Shown here: positions 37,289-44,715 of the stretch, piece by piece
How the letters are laid out: each line of letters opens with the position of its first letter
Numbering within the stretch: position 1 is the first letter of the stretch
Assembly (NCBI GenBank): GCA_963729165.1
Contig: CAVSMM010000007.1
Span: 1 to 64,000 of the forward strand
Length of the DNA: 64,000 nucleotides
DNA from: JACCZX01 sp963729165
Lineage (GTDB): Bacteria; Pseudomonadota; Gammaproteobacteria; Burkholderiales; Burkholderiaceae_F
Direction: 5' to 3'
The notes under the pieces: model-generated
The model's input: the letters and a program-made list of their open reading frames with translations, nothing else
What the model was told of the DNA's origin: nothing
Database searches by the model: none
Translations under genes and position numbers: made by a program

Positions 37289-38977
37289 ATGTCCGATTCG
37301 ATTTCCGCAGTCGTCGTCGAACCCGAGCGTGAGGTCGACCCGAGCGATCCGTACGCGCGCGAAGCGCAGACGTTTCCGCGGCTCAGTGTTGATGCTGCTT
37401 CGCGCGTAGCCAATTACGGCGTCGAACAGGGGTTGCGCAAGGGCACGCGATTGTTCGATCGCGGGCAGCGGGGCGTTGACTTCTTTCTCGTGCTCGAAGG
37501 CAGCATTGAGATCTTCGAGGTGGATTCCGAAGGACAACCGCACGTGCTGACGGTGCACGGTGAGCGTCAATTTACCGGCGAGCTTGACCTGTTTAACGAT
37601 CAGCAAATTCTGGTGTGCGGACGCACGAGTGTGAATAGCCGCGTGGTGCGCGTCAAGCGTGCCGATTTCCGCAAGATGCTGAGCGCCGAGCCCGATATCG
37701 GTGAGATCGTGATGCGCGCGTATATCTTGCGGCGGGTCGGATTGATCCGCTATTCACGCGGCGCCGTTACGGTGATCGGTTCGTCTCGCGGCGCCGACAC
37801 GCTGCGGCTGGAGCGCTTCTTGAGGCGGAATAATTATCCGCATCGATTACTGAGCATCGACACGGACCGTGACGCGGAAGGGCTGCTCGCGCGCCATCAT
37901 CTTTCCTTGGCGGATTTGCCGGTGGTGATTGCGACCGGCAAGGATGTTCTGCGCAATCCCAGCACGATTGCGCTTGCGGACGCGCTCGGATTGATCGAAA
38001 GCTTCGATGCCAATGAAATCTTCGATGTTGCGGTGATCGGCGCTGGCCCATCGGGGCTTGCTGCCGCGGTCTACGCGGCGTCAGAAGGGTTGCGCACCAT
38101 CGTGCTCGAAGGGCTGGCCCCGGGAGGGCAAGCAGGCACCAGTTCCAAGATCGAGAACTACTTGGGATTCCCAACCGGAATCTCCGGCCAGGCGCTTGCG
38201 GGGCGGGCCCAGGTGCAGGCACAGAAGTTCGGCGCGCGGCTTGCCATCGCGCGTGCGGTGATTGGTATCGAATGCGATGAGAAGCCGTATCGACTGCATC
38301 TCGAAGGCGACCGGTCAGTGACGGCACGCGCAGTCATCATTGCCACCGGCGCCCGCTATCGCAAGCTTGACGTGCCTGACTATGCTCGCTTCGAAGGGCA
38401 GGGCATTCATTACGCCGCGACCGCCATGGAGCAGCAGCTCAGCGAAGGCGAGGAGGTGGTGATCGTCGGCGGCGGCAACTCGGCCGGGCAGGCAGCGATT
38501 TATCTATCGCGCACTGTCGAGCACGCGCACATCCTGGTTCGCGGCCCCGGGCTTGCGGCGACGATGTCCGATTATTTAGTGCGCCGAATCGAATCGTCGC
38601 CAAAAATCACGCTGCACCCGTTTACCGAGATCACCGCGCTCGCGGGCGATACGATCCTGCGCGAGGTGACATGGACGAACCGAAAAACCGGCACGCAGCA
38701 GACGCGGCGCATCGGTGCGTTATTCGTGATGATCGGGGCGGAGCCGAACACCGAATGGCTTGACGGCTGCCTCGCGCTCGATGCGCGTGGCTTCATCATT
38801 ACGGGCCGCGATCAAGATGGGCGTGCGCTTGAGTCGGCGTACGCGACGACGGCGCCAGGAATCTTCGCGGTCGGTGATGTGCGGTCGGGTTCGGTGAAGC
38901 GCGTCGCTTCCGGGGTGGGAGAAGGGTCGGTTGTCGTGCAGTCTGTCCACCGGTATTTAAATCCCCCGGTGGAATAG
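37289..38977 (+). CDS. cyclic-nucleotide-binding domain / thioredoxin-reductase-like FAD oxidoreductase fusion
   Basis: 562-residue protein with three parts. Residues about 30-150 form a cNMP-type beta barrel (GTRLFDRGQRGVDFFLVLEG, HGERQFTGELDLFNDQQILV). Residues about 155-235 look like a glutaredoxin or thioredoxin-fold module (GAVTVIGSSRGADTLRLERF, LADLPVVIATGKDVLRNPST) with SSRG where a redox CxxC would be. The rest is a TrxR-like FAD/NAD(P) domain: FDVAVIGAGPSGLAAAVYAA, GGQAGTSSKIENYLGFPTGI, VVIVGGGNSAGQAAIYLSRT, APGIFAVGDVRSGSVKRVAS. The TrxR CxxC region is replaced by IHYAATAMEQQL. Only three cysteines remain and none are paired. Similar fusions are known; substrate unknown. The frame is intact. 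Confidence 0.88.
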   Translation: MSDSISAVVVEPEREVDPSDPYAREAQTFPRLSVDAASRVANYGVEQGLRKGTRLFDRGQRGVDFFLVLEGSIEIFEVDSEGQPHVLTVHGERQFTGELDLFNDQQILVCGRTSVNSRVVRVKRADFRKMLSAEPDIGEIVMRAYILRRVGLIRYSRGAVTVIGSSRGADTLRLERFLRRNNYPHRLLSIDTDRDAEGLLARHHLSLADLPVVIATGKDVLRNPSTIALADALGLIESFDANEIFDVAVIGAGPSGLAAAVYAASEGLRTIVLEGLAPGGQAGTSSKIENYLGFPTGISGQALAGRAQVQAQKFGARLAIARAVIGIECDEKPYRLHLEGDRSVTARAVIIATGARYRKLDVPDYARFEGQGIHYAATAMEQQLSEGEEVVIVGGGNSAGQAAIYLSRTVEHAHILVRGPGLAATMSDYLVRRIESSPKITLHPFTEITALAGDTILREVTWTNRKTGTQQTRRIGALFVMIGAEPNTEWLDGCLALDARGFIITGRDQDGRALESAYATTAPGIFAVGDVRSGSVKRVASGVGEGSVVVQSVHRYLNPPVE

Positions 38978-39011
38978 GGTGCAAGGCCCGGTTCCACCTT
39001 GCAGCCAAAAA

Positions 39012-39195
39012 GAGATCCCCGCCTGTGCCGCCCGGCCAAATGTCCTGAACCATTGGTTCAGGGTGGTCGCTGTCCACGCCGCTTAGGTTCAGCAAACGCG
39101 TGCCGATCGCACCACGGCGCGAGGCCAGCAACCTTGCGCACAGCGCATTGGTTCAAGGAACTATGAGGCCTTTGCGCGAACACCGCAGGGAATTC
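39012..39195 (-). ncRNA. ssrS: 6S RNA
   Basis: Minus-strand RNA of about 184 nt just downstream of zapA, the conserved ssrS location. Its 5' part (CCCTGCGGTGTTCGCGC, from about 39190) can pair with the 3' part (GGCGGCACAGGCGGGG, to about 39016) to close a long rod. Near the 3' side is the stem CCTGAACCAATGGTTCAGG (39044-39062), equivalent to the CCTTGAACC..GGTTCAAGG hairpin of the E. coli RNA. A T-run (39006-39011 region) follows as a terminator. 6S RNA mimics an open promoter and sequesters sigma-70 RNA polymerase in stationary phase. This accounts for the otherwise gene-free stretch 38978-39273. Ends are approximate. Confidence 0.88.
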
Positions 39196-39273
39196 TTTGC
39201 GTTCCAACTGCTGAACGCTTGCGCGCAGTTTAGCGCTTCCCCAGTGTGCTTCGTCTGAAACGAAACTTCCGAA

Positions 39274-39573
39274 TTAGAACAATTTTTCCTGCGGCAGCAG
39301 AGCTTCGTCGCAGACCTGTACGAGGTCGCGAACGCGGCGGCGGATGTCGCCTACCTCGACGCCATCGCTCCCTCGACTGTTTAGCAGCTCGTGCGCAAAC
39401 TGCAGTGCGGCCATCACAGCGATCCGGTCGGCGCCCATGACTTTGCCGGCTTCGCGTATCGCCTGCATTTTCGAATCGACCAACTGAGCGCTTTTCAGCA
39501 ACGCTTCTTTTTCGTCGGGGCTGCAGGCGAGCCGATACTCACGCCCAAGAATCGAAACGCTCAGGTTTTCCAT
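39274..39573 (-). CDS. zapA: cell division protein ZapA
   Basis: 99-residue FtsZ-ring-associated protein: MENLSVSILGREYRLACSPD opening, then EALLKSAQLVDSKMQAIREA and GADRIAVMAALQFAHELLNS, a typical ZapA N-terminal fold followed by a C-terminal helix (RRRVRDLVQVCDEALLPQEK). It crosslinks FtsZ protofilaments at midcell. Its start overlaps the end of the upstream coiled-coil gene by 13 bases, and the 6S RNA lies directly downstream. Confidence 0.95.
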   Translation of the reverse strand: MENLSVSILGREYRLACSPDEKEALLKSAQLVDSKMQAIREAGKVMGADRIAVMAALQFAHELLNSRGSDGVEVGDIRRRVRDLVQVCDEALLPQEKLF

Positions 39574-39791
39574 TGCGTGGAAGCGGTTGCAGTTTTGATG
39601 GGATCCGGGAGGCGCTGCAGCAGGGCGTCCAGCCGACGTGCCGCTTCGTCGACCCGACCATTCATCGACTCAAGCTCGGATGATGCAGCGACGAGTTGCG
39701 CTCGGAGTTGTTGATTCTCCGCGCGCAGGGACTGCACCATCGCAGCAAGTTCCTTGATCTTCGCCGCCAAGTTATCGAGGTCATCAAGCAT
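39561..39791 (-). CDS. ZapB-like coiled-coil protein (TIGR02449 type)
   Basis: 76 residues, almost entirely a predicted coiled coil: MLDDLDNLAAKIKELAAMVQ, LRAENQQLRAQLVAASSELE, VDEAARRLDALLQRLPD. Small proteins of this type are habitually encoded in front of zapA in beta- and gammaproteobacteria and are thought to act with the division ring. Overlap with zapA (39561-39573) supports translational coupling. Confidence 0.85.
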   Translation of the reverse strand: MLDDLDNLAAKIKELAAMVQSLRAENQQLRAQLVAASSELESMNGRVDEAARRLDALLQRLPDPIKTATASTQWKT

Positions 39792-39834
39792 GCGTCGATG
39801 GTAGCACCGGGGTCCGCTCCGCTAGACTCATTCG

Positions 39835-40452
39835 ATGATCGTCTTGATCGCCAATCCCAAAGGCGGCGTAGGAAAAAGCACTGCCGCGACGAACCTGGCC
39901 GGCTACTACGCGAGCCGAGGCCATCGGACGATGCTTGGCGATCTCGATCGGCAGCAGTCGGCGGTCGCCTGGCTGGCGATACGTCCGAGTGATGCGCCCC
40001 GGATCGAGTCGTGGGATCGCGACGACAAGCGTGTCGCGCGGCCTCCCGCCGGGGTGACGCATGTCGTTCTCGATAGTCCTGCAGGTTTGCGCGGCGGCGA
40101 CTTGAAAGACGTATTGAAATTGTCCGATCGCGTCATCGTTCCGCTGCAGCCGTCGATCTTCGACATCTTCGCGACAGAGACTTTTCTCGCCAAGCTTGCA
40201 GACCGCGGCGCGCTGGGAAACTCCGGGAAAGTCGGCGTGCTTGGCATGCGGGTGGACGAGCGTACGCGTGCGGCCGAGCAGTTGCACCGATTCGTAGAAG
40301 GGCTTGGGTTACCGGTGATCGGTTACATCCGCGATACGCAAAATTATGTGCACTTGGCGGCACAAGGGCTCACGCTTTGGGATGTTGCGTCAAGCCGAGT
40401 CGCCAAGGACCGAGACCAATGGGACCCTTTGCTGGCATGGCTCGAAGAGTGA
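39835..40452 (+). CDS. orphan ParA family ATPase
   Basis: 205-residue ParA/MinD-superfamily ATPase. ATG 39835 gives MIVLIANPKGGVGKSTAATN with the deviant Walker A (KGGVGKST). The A'-type motif is in MLGDLDRQQSAVAWLAI, and the switch/Walker B region in GVTHVVLDSPAGLRGGDLKD. The tail is LTLWDVASSRVAKDRDQWDP. It has no N-terminal DNA-binding extension and no parB or centromere-like array beside it, so a role in positioning something other than a plasmid or the chromosome origin is possible. Divergent from the zapB-like/zapA pair by 43 bases and convergent with exbD. Confidence 0.9.
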   Translation: MIVLIANPKGGVGKSTAATNLAGYYASRGHRTMLGDLDRQQSAVAWLAIRPSDAPRIESWDRDDKRVARPPAGVTHVVLDSPAGLRGGDLKDVLKLSDRVIVPLQPSIFDIFATETFLAKLADRGALGNSGKVGVLGMRVDERTRAAEQLHRFVEGLGLPVIGYIRDTQNYVHLAAQGLTLWDVASSRVAKDRDQWDPLLAWLEE

Positions 40453-40465
40453 CGGCGCTATTGAG

Positions 40466-40909
40466 CTAGCGCGGTGTCGGCACACTCGGCGAGCCGATCG
40501 GCTCTGTGACGAATCCGATTTTCGCGAGCCCTGCCTGCTGCGCCGCTGACATGACGAAAGCAACCCGCTCATAGCGGGTCGCTTTGTCGGCGCGGACATG
40601 CACCTCTGGGATGGGTGACGCTTTGGCCGCGGCCGCGAAGCGCGCATGCAACTGATCGTCAGTGATCGAATCGGTGTCGGCGAAGATCTTGCCTTCGGCG
40701 TCGATCGAGAGCTTGATCGTGCTTAGAGCTGCTTCCGCGGCGGGCGCGGGATCGTTCGGCAGGTCGAGCTTGATCGCGTACGACAACAGCGGCGCTGTGA
40801 TGATGAAGATCACCAGTAGCACAAGCATCACGTCGACCAGAGGCGTGACATTAATCTCAGACATCGGCAGCGAAGGGCCGCTGTGCCGCTGGAATCCGCC
40901 GAATGCCAT
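40466..40909 (-). CDS. exbD: biopolymer transport protein ExbD/TolR
   Basis: 147-residue inner-membrane protein with one N-terminal helix: MSEINVTPLVDVMLVLLVIF contains the proton-pathway aspartate of the ExbD/TolR family. A periplasmic domain follows (KIFADTDSITDDQLHARFAA, EVHVRADKATRYERVAFVMS, AGLAKIGFVTEP). It works with ExbB and a TonB or TolA partner to couple the proton gradient to the outer membrane. Its ATG overlaps a TGA (TGATG at 40907-40911) that fits the repaired end of exbB, indicating coupling. Confidence 0.93.
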   Translation of the reverse strand: MAFGGFQRHSGPSLPMSEINVTPLVDVMLVLLVIFIITAPLLSYAIKLDLPNDPAPAAEAALSTIKLSIDAEGKIFADTDSITDDQLHARFAAAAKASPIPEVHVRADKATRYERVAFVMSAAQQAGLAKIGFVTEPIGSPSVPTPR

Positions 40910-41721
40910 CAGAAGCGCCCCAGCGCTACTGCGCGTCCCGGGGCGCCGCCTGCGGTGCTCGCTGTATTCGTCATACAGGTGCGCTCCTCGGCGGCACCGC
41001 GGGCCTGCTCGCTACGCGCCAGAGCGCTTCTGCTCATGTCTCCACCGGCAATCGCGAGCCGATTGTCAGCGTTGCGTGCAGATCATGCGCGAAGCCGTCG
41101 AGCTGGCCGAACACGACGCGATTCACGCGAGTGAACGCGTTGTACGCGAGCACGGCGGGGATCGCGACGGCGAGTCCGACGGCGGTCATGATCAAGGCTT
41201 CACCGACCGGGCCCGCCACTTTGTCAATCGCAATCTGGCCCGAGCGCGCGATGTTGATCAGCGCGTGATAGATGCCCCACACGGTGCCGAACAGTCCCAC
41301 GAACGGCGCGGTGCTGCCGACGGAGGCGAGAATCGTTAGTCCCGACTCGAGCTTGCCGGCCGCTTCATTGATTCGTCTGTCGCAACGCACGGGTGATGAG
41401 CTCGGAGCGATCGATCTGCGCCGCCAGGCTGCCTTCGGATGCCGGATGCGTCGCAGCTCCGGCTGCGCCGCTCGCCAGTGGCACAAAAATATTCTCGCGA
41501 TCGTGCGGCTTCAACTGCGCGACGGCCGACTCGACCGAACTCGCACTCCAGAAGTTTTCAAGCTGCTTCGATGCGCGACGCACACGCAGCCAGGCCCACG
41601 TCTTCCACACGATCAGGAACCAGCTGGCAACCGACATCAGCAGCAACAAATACGCCGTCAGCCGAATGACGACGTCGGCTTGCGCCCAGAAGTGCGAGAG
41701 TCCGAGAGTCGTCGCTTCCAT
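40909..41721 (-). CDS. exbB: biopolymer transport protein ExbB/TolQ (frameshifted)
   Basis: MotA/TolQ/ExbB-type proton-channel subunit. ATG 41721: MEATTLGLSHFWAQADVVIR, first helix LTAYLLLLMSVASWFLIVW. The cytoplasmic loop ends at SELITRALRQ, where a frameshift near 41380 occurs. Then ESGLTILASVGSTAPFVGLF, GTVWGIYHALINIARSGQIA and VGEALIMTAVGLAVAIPAVL, the highly conserved pair of helices. The open frame stops at 41034, but another frame continues with SRSALARSEQARGAAEERTC and ends in GRAVALGRF with TGA overlapping the exbD ATG. The true gene therefore probably extends to 40909 after a second indel near 41040. It lies 11 bases after dapB. Confidence 0.9.
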
Positions 41722-41732
41722 GCCCGTGTTGC

Positions 41733-42527
41733 CTACTTGATACCCAGCACGTCGAACATGTCGTACAGCCCCGCTCGGCGGCCCGCCAGAAAGCGCGCAG
41801 CTCGCATGCTGCCGAGCGCGTACGTCATTCGACTCGACGCCCTGTGCGTGATCTCGATACGCTCGCCGATGCCAGCGAAAAGCGCGGTATGGTCACCGAT
41901 CGCGTCGCCGCCGCGAATGCTGGCGAAGCCGATGGCGCCGTCCTTTCGTTCTCCGACATCGCCTACGCGCGCATAAACCGCGACGTCTTCCAGCGTTTCG
42001 CCGCGGGCTTCGGCGATGACCTCGCCCATTTTCAGCGCGGTGCCTGACGGTGCATCGACCTTGTGCTTATGGTGCATTTCGATGATTTCGACGTCGTAGC
42101 CGTCGTTCAGAATCCGGGCCGCCTGATCGAGCAGCTTGAGCACGACATTGACGCCGACGCCCATGTTGGGTGCGAAAACGATCGCGATTTTCTTGGCGGC
42201 CGCAGCGATCGCTTGTTTACCTGCCTCGTCGAAACCCGTCGTGCCGATCACCATGTTGACGCCGGCCGTCGTGCACGCTCGCAAATGCGCTAGTGTTGCC
42301 TCGGGTCGCGTGAAGTCGATCAGGACATCGGCGTTGCCGATAGAAGACAAGTCCGCGACGACCTGAACTCCAATCGAGCGCCCAAGAAATTCAGCGCAGT
42401 CGTGTCCCGCGGCTGCGCTGTCGGCGCGATCGAACGCCGCGGTGATCGTCGCGTCGGGCTGCGCCAACGCCGCCTCGATCAACATTCGACCCATGCGGCC
42501 GGAAGCGCCGGCGATCGCAAGCTTCAA
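41733..42527 (-). CDS. dapB: 4-hydroxy-tetrahydrodipicolinate reductase
   Basis: DapB of the lysine/diaminopimelate pathway (EC 1.17.1.8), 264 residues, frame intact. The start is TTG at 42527 (LKLAIAGASGRMGRMLIEAA); it overlaps the bamE stop in the sequence TTGA, so no upstream ATG is possible. Landmarks: ADVLIDFTRPEATLAHLRAC, VIGTTGFDEAGKQAI, FAPNMGVGVNVVLKLLDQAA, and the catalytic EIIEMHHKHKVDAPSGTALK with its histidines and lysine; then GDVGERKDGAIGFASIRGGD. The bamE-dapB-exbB-exbD order is typical for Burkholderiales. Confidence 0.96.
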   Translation of the reverse strand: MKLAIAGASGRMGRMLIEAALAQPDATITAAFDRADSAAAGHDCAEFLGRSIGVQVVADLSSIGNADVLIDFTRPEATLAHLRACTTAGVNMVIGTTGFDEAGKQAIAAAAKKIAIVFAPNMGVGVNVVLKLLDQAARILNDGYDVEIIEMHHKHKVDAPSGTALKMGEVIAEARGETLEDVAVYARVGDVGERKDGAIGFASIRGGDAIGDHTALFAGIGERIEITHRASSRMTYALGSMRAARFLAGRRAGLYDMFDVLGIK

Positions 42528-43017
42528 TTGGAAGGCTCGCGTCCTGGCGCTGGTGTCATGATATCCGGCGCTTTCTCGGCCTGCCTCGGCGCCTGCCTCG
42601 GCTTCTTGCGAGCATCGGGACCGAGAATCAGCACGTCGGCCATCTGTTCTTGCGGCATCTCGTCGGACCTGAAGCTGTCGAGCTTGTTGTCCTTGAAATA
42701 AACGGTGAGGCGACGGTTCTGCACCTCGCCCTTGCGCGGATTCAGGTAGTACGCGTAATCCCAGCGATCCTTGTGAAACTCGCTCGTCAGAAGTGGCGTG
42801 CCAAGAAGGAAGCGCACTTGTTCGCGTGCCATGCCCTGTCGTAACTGCTCGACCATCTCCTTCGTGATGATGTTGCCTTGGTGCACATCGGGTCGATACG
42901 GCCCAAGAAACGTCGGCCCCCAGCCTGGCCACCGAAGATGCCGACGTTCGACACGCTCTGACACGCCGCTAACGCGACGCAAGAAATCAGCAACGACAGT
43001 GAAGCGCGAAGAGTCAT
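42524..43017 (-). CDS. bamE: outer membrane assembly lipoprotein BamE (one frameshift)
   Basis: Small lipoprotein of the beta-barrel assembly machine. ATG 43017 gives MTLRASLSLLISCVALAACQ with lipobox LAAC. A frameshift near 42915-42930 joins the SmpA/OmlA domain: YRPDVHQGNIITKEMVEQLR, GMAREQVRFLLGTPLLTSEF, DRWDYAYYLNPRKGEVQNRR, LTVYFKDNKLDSFRSDEMPQ. A Pro/Ala/Lys-rich tail (ARKKPRQAPRQAEKAPDIMT) follows. Divergent from fur, with the periodic 11-bp repeat in the shared promoter region. Confidence 0.93.
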
Positions 43018-43051
43018 GTGCGAGGCGATTGCAAGACGAAGCTCGTATGAT

Positions 43052-43151
43052 AGTCGGCAATGAGCCGGCAATCAGCTGGCAATGACTTGCGACCGAGCGG
43101 TAACTCAGCCGCAAAATCAGCCGCTGATAAGCCGGCAATCGCATCTGCAAT
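43052..43151. repeat. nine-unit degenerate 11-bp tandem repeat in the bamE / fur promoter region
   Basis: Read from 43052, successive 11-base units are AGTCGGCAATG, AGCCGGCAATC, AGCTGGCAATG, ACTTGCGACCG, AGCGGTAACTC, AGCCGCAAAATC (12 bases), AGCCGCTGATA, AGCCGGCAATC and a final GCATCTGCAATG that contains the fur start codon. The consensus is close to AGCCGGCAATC. The period is about one helical turn, so identical faces of the DNA are presented repeatedly. Confidence 0.65.
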
Positions 43152-43605
43152 GACACGCATTCCGCCATCGTCCAGCGAACTCAAGAGCATCGGCCTCAAG
43201 GCAACTCTGCCGCGGCTCAAGGTGCTCGAGATTTTTCAGCGCAGCTCGGAAGAGCTTGGCGTGCGTCATATGAGCGCCGAGGACGTTTACAAGGCGCTGA
43301 TGGCGGAGCACATCGACGTCGGGCTCGCCACGGTGTATCGGGTATTGACGCAGTTCGAGCAGGCCGGGCTACTGGCGCGCAATCACTTCGAGGGCGGCCG
43401 CGCGATGTTCGAGTTGAATGAAGGCACGCATCACGACCATCTGGTATGCCTGACCTGCGGGCGTGTTGAAGAGTTTGTCGATGCCGAAATCGAGAACCGA
43501 CAGCACGATATTGCGGCCGCACGCGGCTTCCATCTGCACGGGCACGCGCTGGCGCTCTACGGCGATTGCACTAAGCCTAATTGCGAATTTCGGCGCAAAG
43601 AGTAG
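43150..43605 (+). CDS. fur: ferric uptake regulator Fur
   Basis: 151-residue metal-dependent repressor. ATG 43150 gives MTRIPPSSSELKSIGLKATL; the DNA-binding domain includes LPRLKVLEIFQRSSEELGVR, SAEDVYKALMAEHIDVGLAT and VYRVLTQFEQAGLLARNHFE. Metal-site residues are visible in EGTHHDHLVCLTCGRVEEFV (HHDH and the first CxxC) and the C-terminal DCTKPNC pair, followed by GDCTKPNCEFRRKE. An in-frame upstream extension through the 11-bp repeat (MSRQSAGNDLRPSGNSAAKS from 43060) is open but unlike Fur, so ATG 43150 is preferred. Convergent with ugpC. Confidence 0.96.
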   Translation: MTRIPPSSSELKSIGLKATLPRLKVLEIFQRSSEELGVRHMSAEDVYKALMAEHIDVGLATVYRVLTQFEQAGLLARNHFEGGRAMFELNEGTHHDHLVCLTCGRVEEFVDAEIENRQHDIAAARGFHLHGHALALYGDCTKPNCEFRRKE

Positions 43606-43606
43606 G

Positions 43607-44715
43607 TCAGTAGTTGTCGCGCGTCAACTGCCGATACCGAGTGTCGGCACTGATGATCGCGCTTGTCCGGTCGTAGCGCAGGATCGAACCAGTGCGCCGC
43701 GCCCGCTTTCAGTCCTAGCTGCAGAATTGAACCCGGGGCCGGGTTGTCGTGCGGTCCTGTGCGCACGATCGTGTCGTGACCCGCGACGGTGCCGTGGATC
43801 AGATGTTCGGCGCCGAGCATCTCTACGGTTTCAACCTCCATCGACAAGTTATTTCCACCAAGTTTCATGTGTTCCGGCCGAATGCCGAGGATCAACTCGC
43901 GGCCGGCGAGCGATATTGCATTCCCGGGCAGCGCAATTCTTGTTTCGAGCGCCTCGAAGGTTGTGCCGTCGCTTGCCAGCCTGCCTTTGAACAGATTCAT
44001 CGGTGGCGAGCCTATAAAGCTGGCGACGAACGTCGTGGCCGGGCGCGAGTAAACGTCGTCGGGCGTGCCGATCTGTTCGGCTCGGCCCGCGTTCATCACG
44101 ATCATGCGCTGTGCGAGCGTCATCGCTTCCACCTGATCGTGCGTCACATAAAGACTCGTCGTCTTTAATCGGCGATGCAACTTTTGAATCTCGAGCCGCG
44201 TTTGCACCCGCAGCTTCGCGTCCAGATTCGACAGCGGCTCGTCGAACAGGAATACGGCAGGTTCACGCACGATCGCGCGGCCCATCGCGACACGCTGACG
44301 TTGCCCTCCCGAAAGCTGACGGGGTTTGCGTTGCAGGAAATTGCCCAGTTCGAGAATGGACGCGGCGGCGTTGACGCGCTGATCGATGTCGCTCTTCGCC
44401 AAGCCGCGGATTTTCAGGCCGTACGCCATGTTGTCGTACACGCTCATATGCGGGTACAGCGCGTAGTTCTGAAACACCATTGCGCAATCACGATCCTTCG
44501 GTTCGAGATCGTTGACGACACGGTCGCCGATGCGGATCGTGCCGGCGCTGATCTCTTCGAGGCCGGCGACCATTCGCAGCAACGTCGACTTTCCGCATCC
44601 GGATGGCCCCACCAGCACGACGAACTCGCCGTCCGGCGACTGCGACGTTGATGCCATGCACCACCTGCAAAGTGCCATAGCTTTTGCGAACGTCGATAAA
44701 CTCAATCGCGGCCAC
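43607..44715 (-). CDS. ugpC: sn-glycerol-3-phosphate ABC transporter ATP-binding protein UgpC (two frameshifts)
   Basis: MalK-type ATPase. ATG 44715 gives MAAIEFIDVRKSYGTLQVVH; a frameshift near 44650 joins the body. Walker A is VGPSGCGKSTLLRMVAGLEE, Q-loop MVFQNYALYPHMSVYDNMAY, signature LSGGQRQRVAMGRAIVREPA, Walker B LFDEPLSNLDAKLR and switch SLYVTHDQVEAMTLAQ. The C-terminal TOBE-type regulatory domain has ILGIRPEHMKLGGNNLSMEV. A second indel near 43680 moves the tail to YDRTSAIISADTRYRQLTRD with a stop at 43607, directly abutting fur. The start is adjacent to the ugpE stop. MalK-type ATPases can energise several sugar importers, so glycerol-3-phosphate specificity rests on overall similarity and the ugpA/E context. 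Confidence 0.88.

Noticed and set aside
43060..43149. Upstream in-frame extension of fur (30 residues)
   Set aside because: It is encoded by the 11-bp repeat and unlike any Fur N-terminus. ATG 43150 begins the conserved region.
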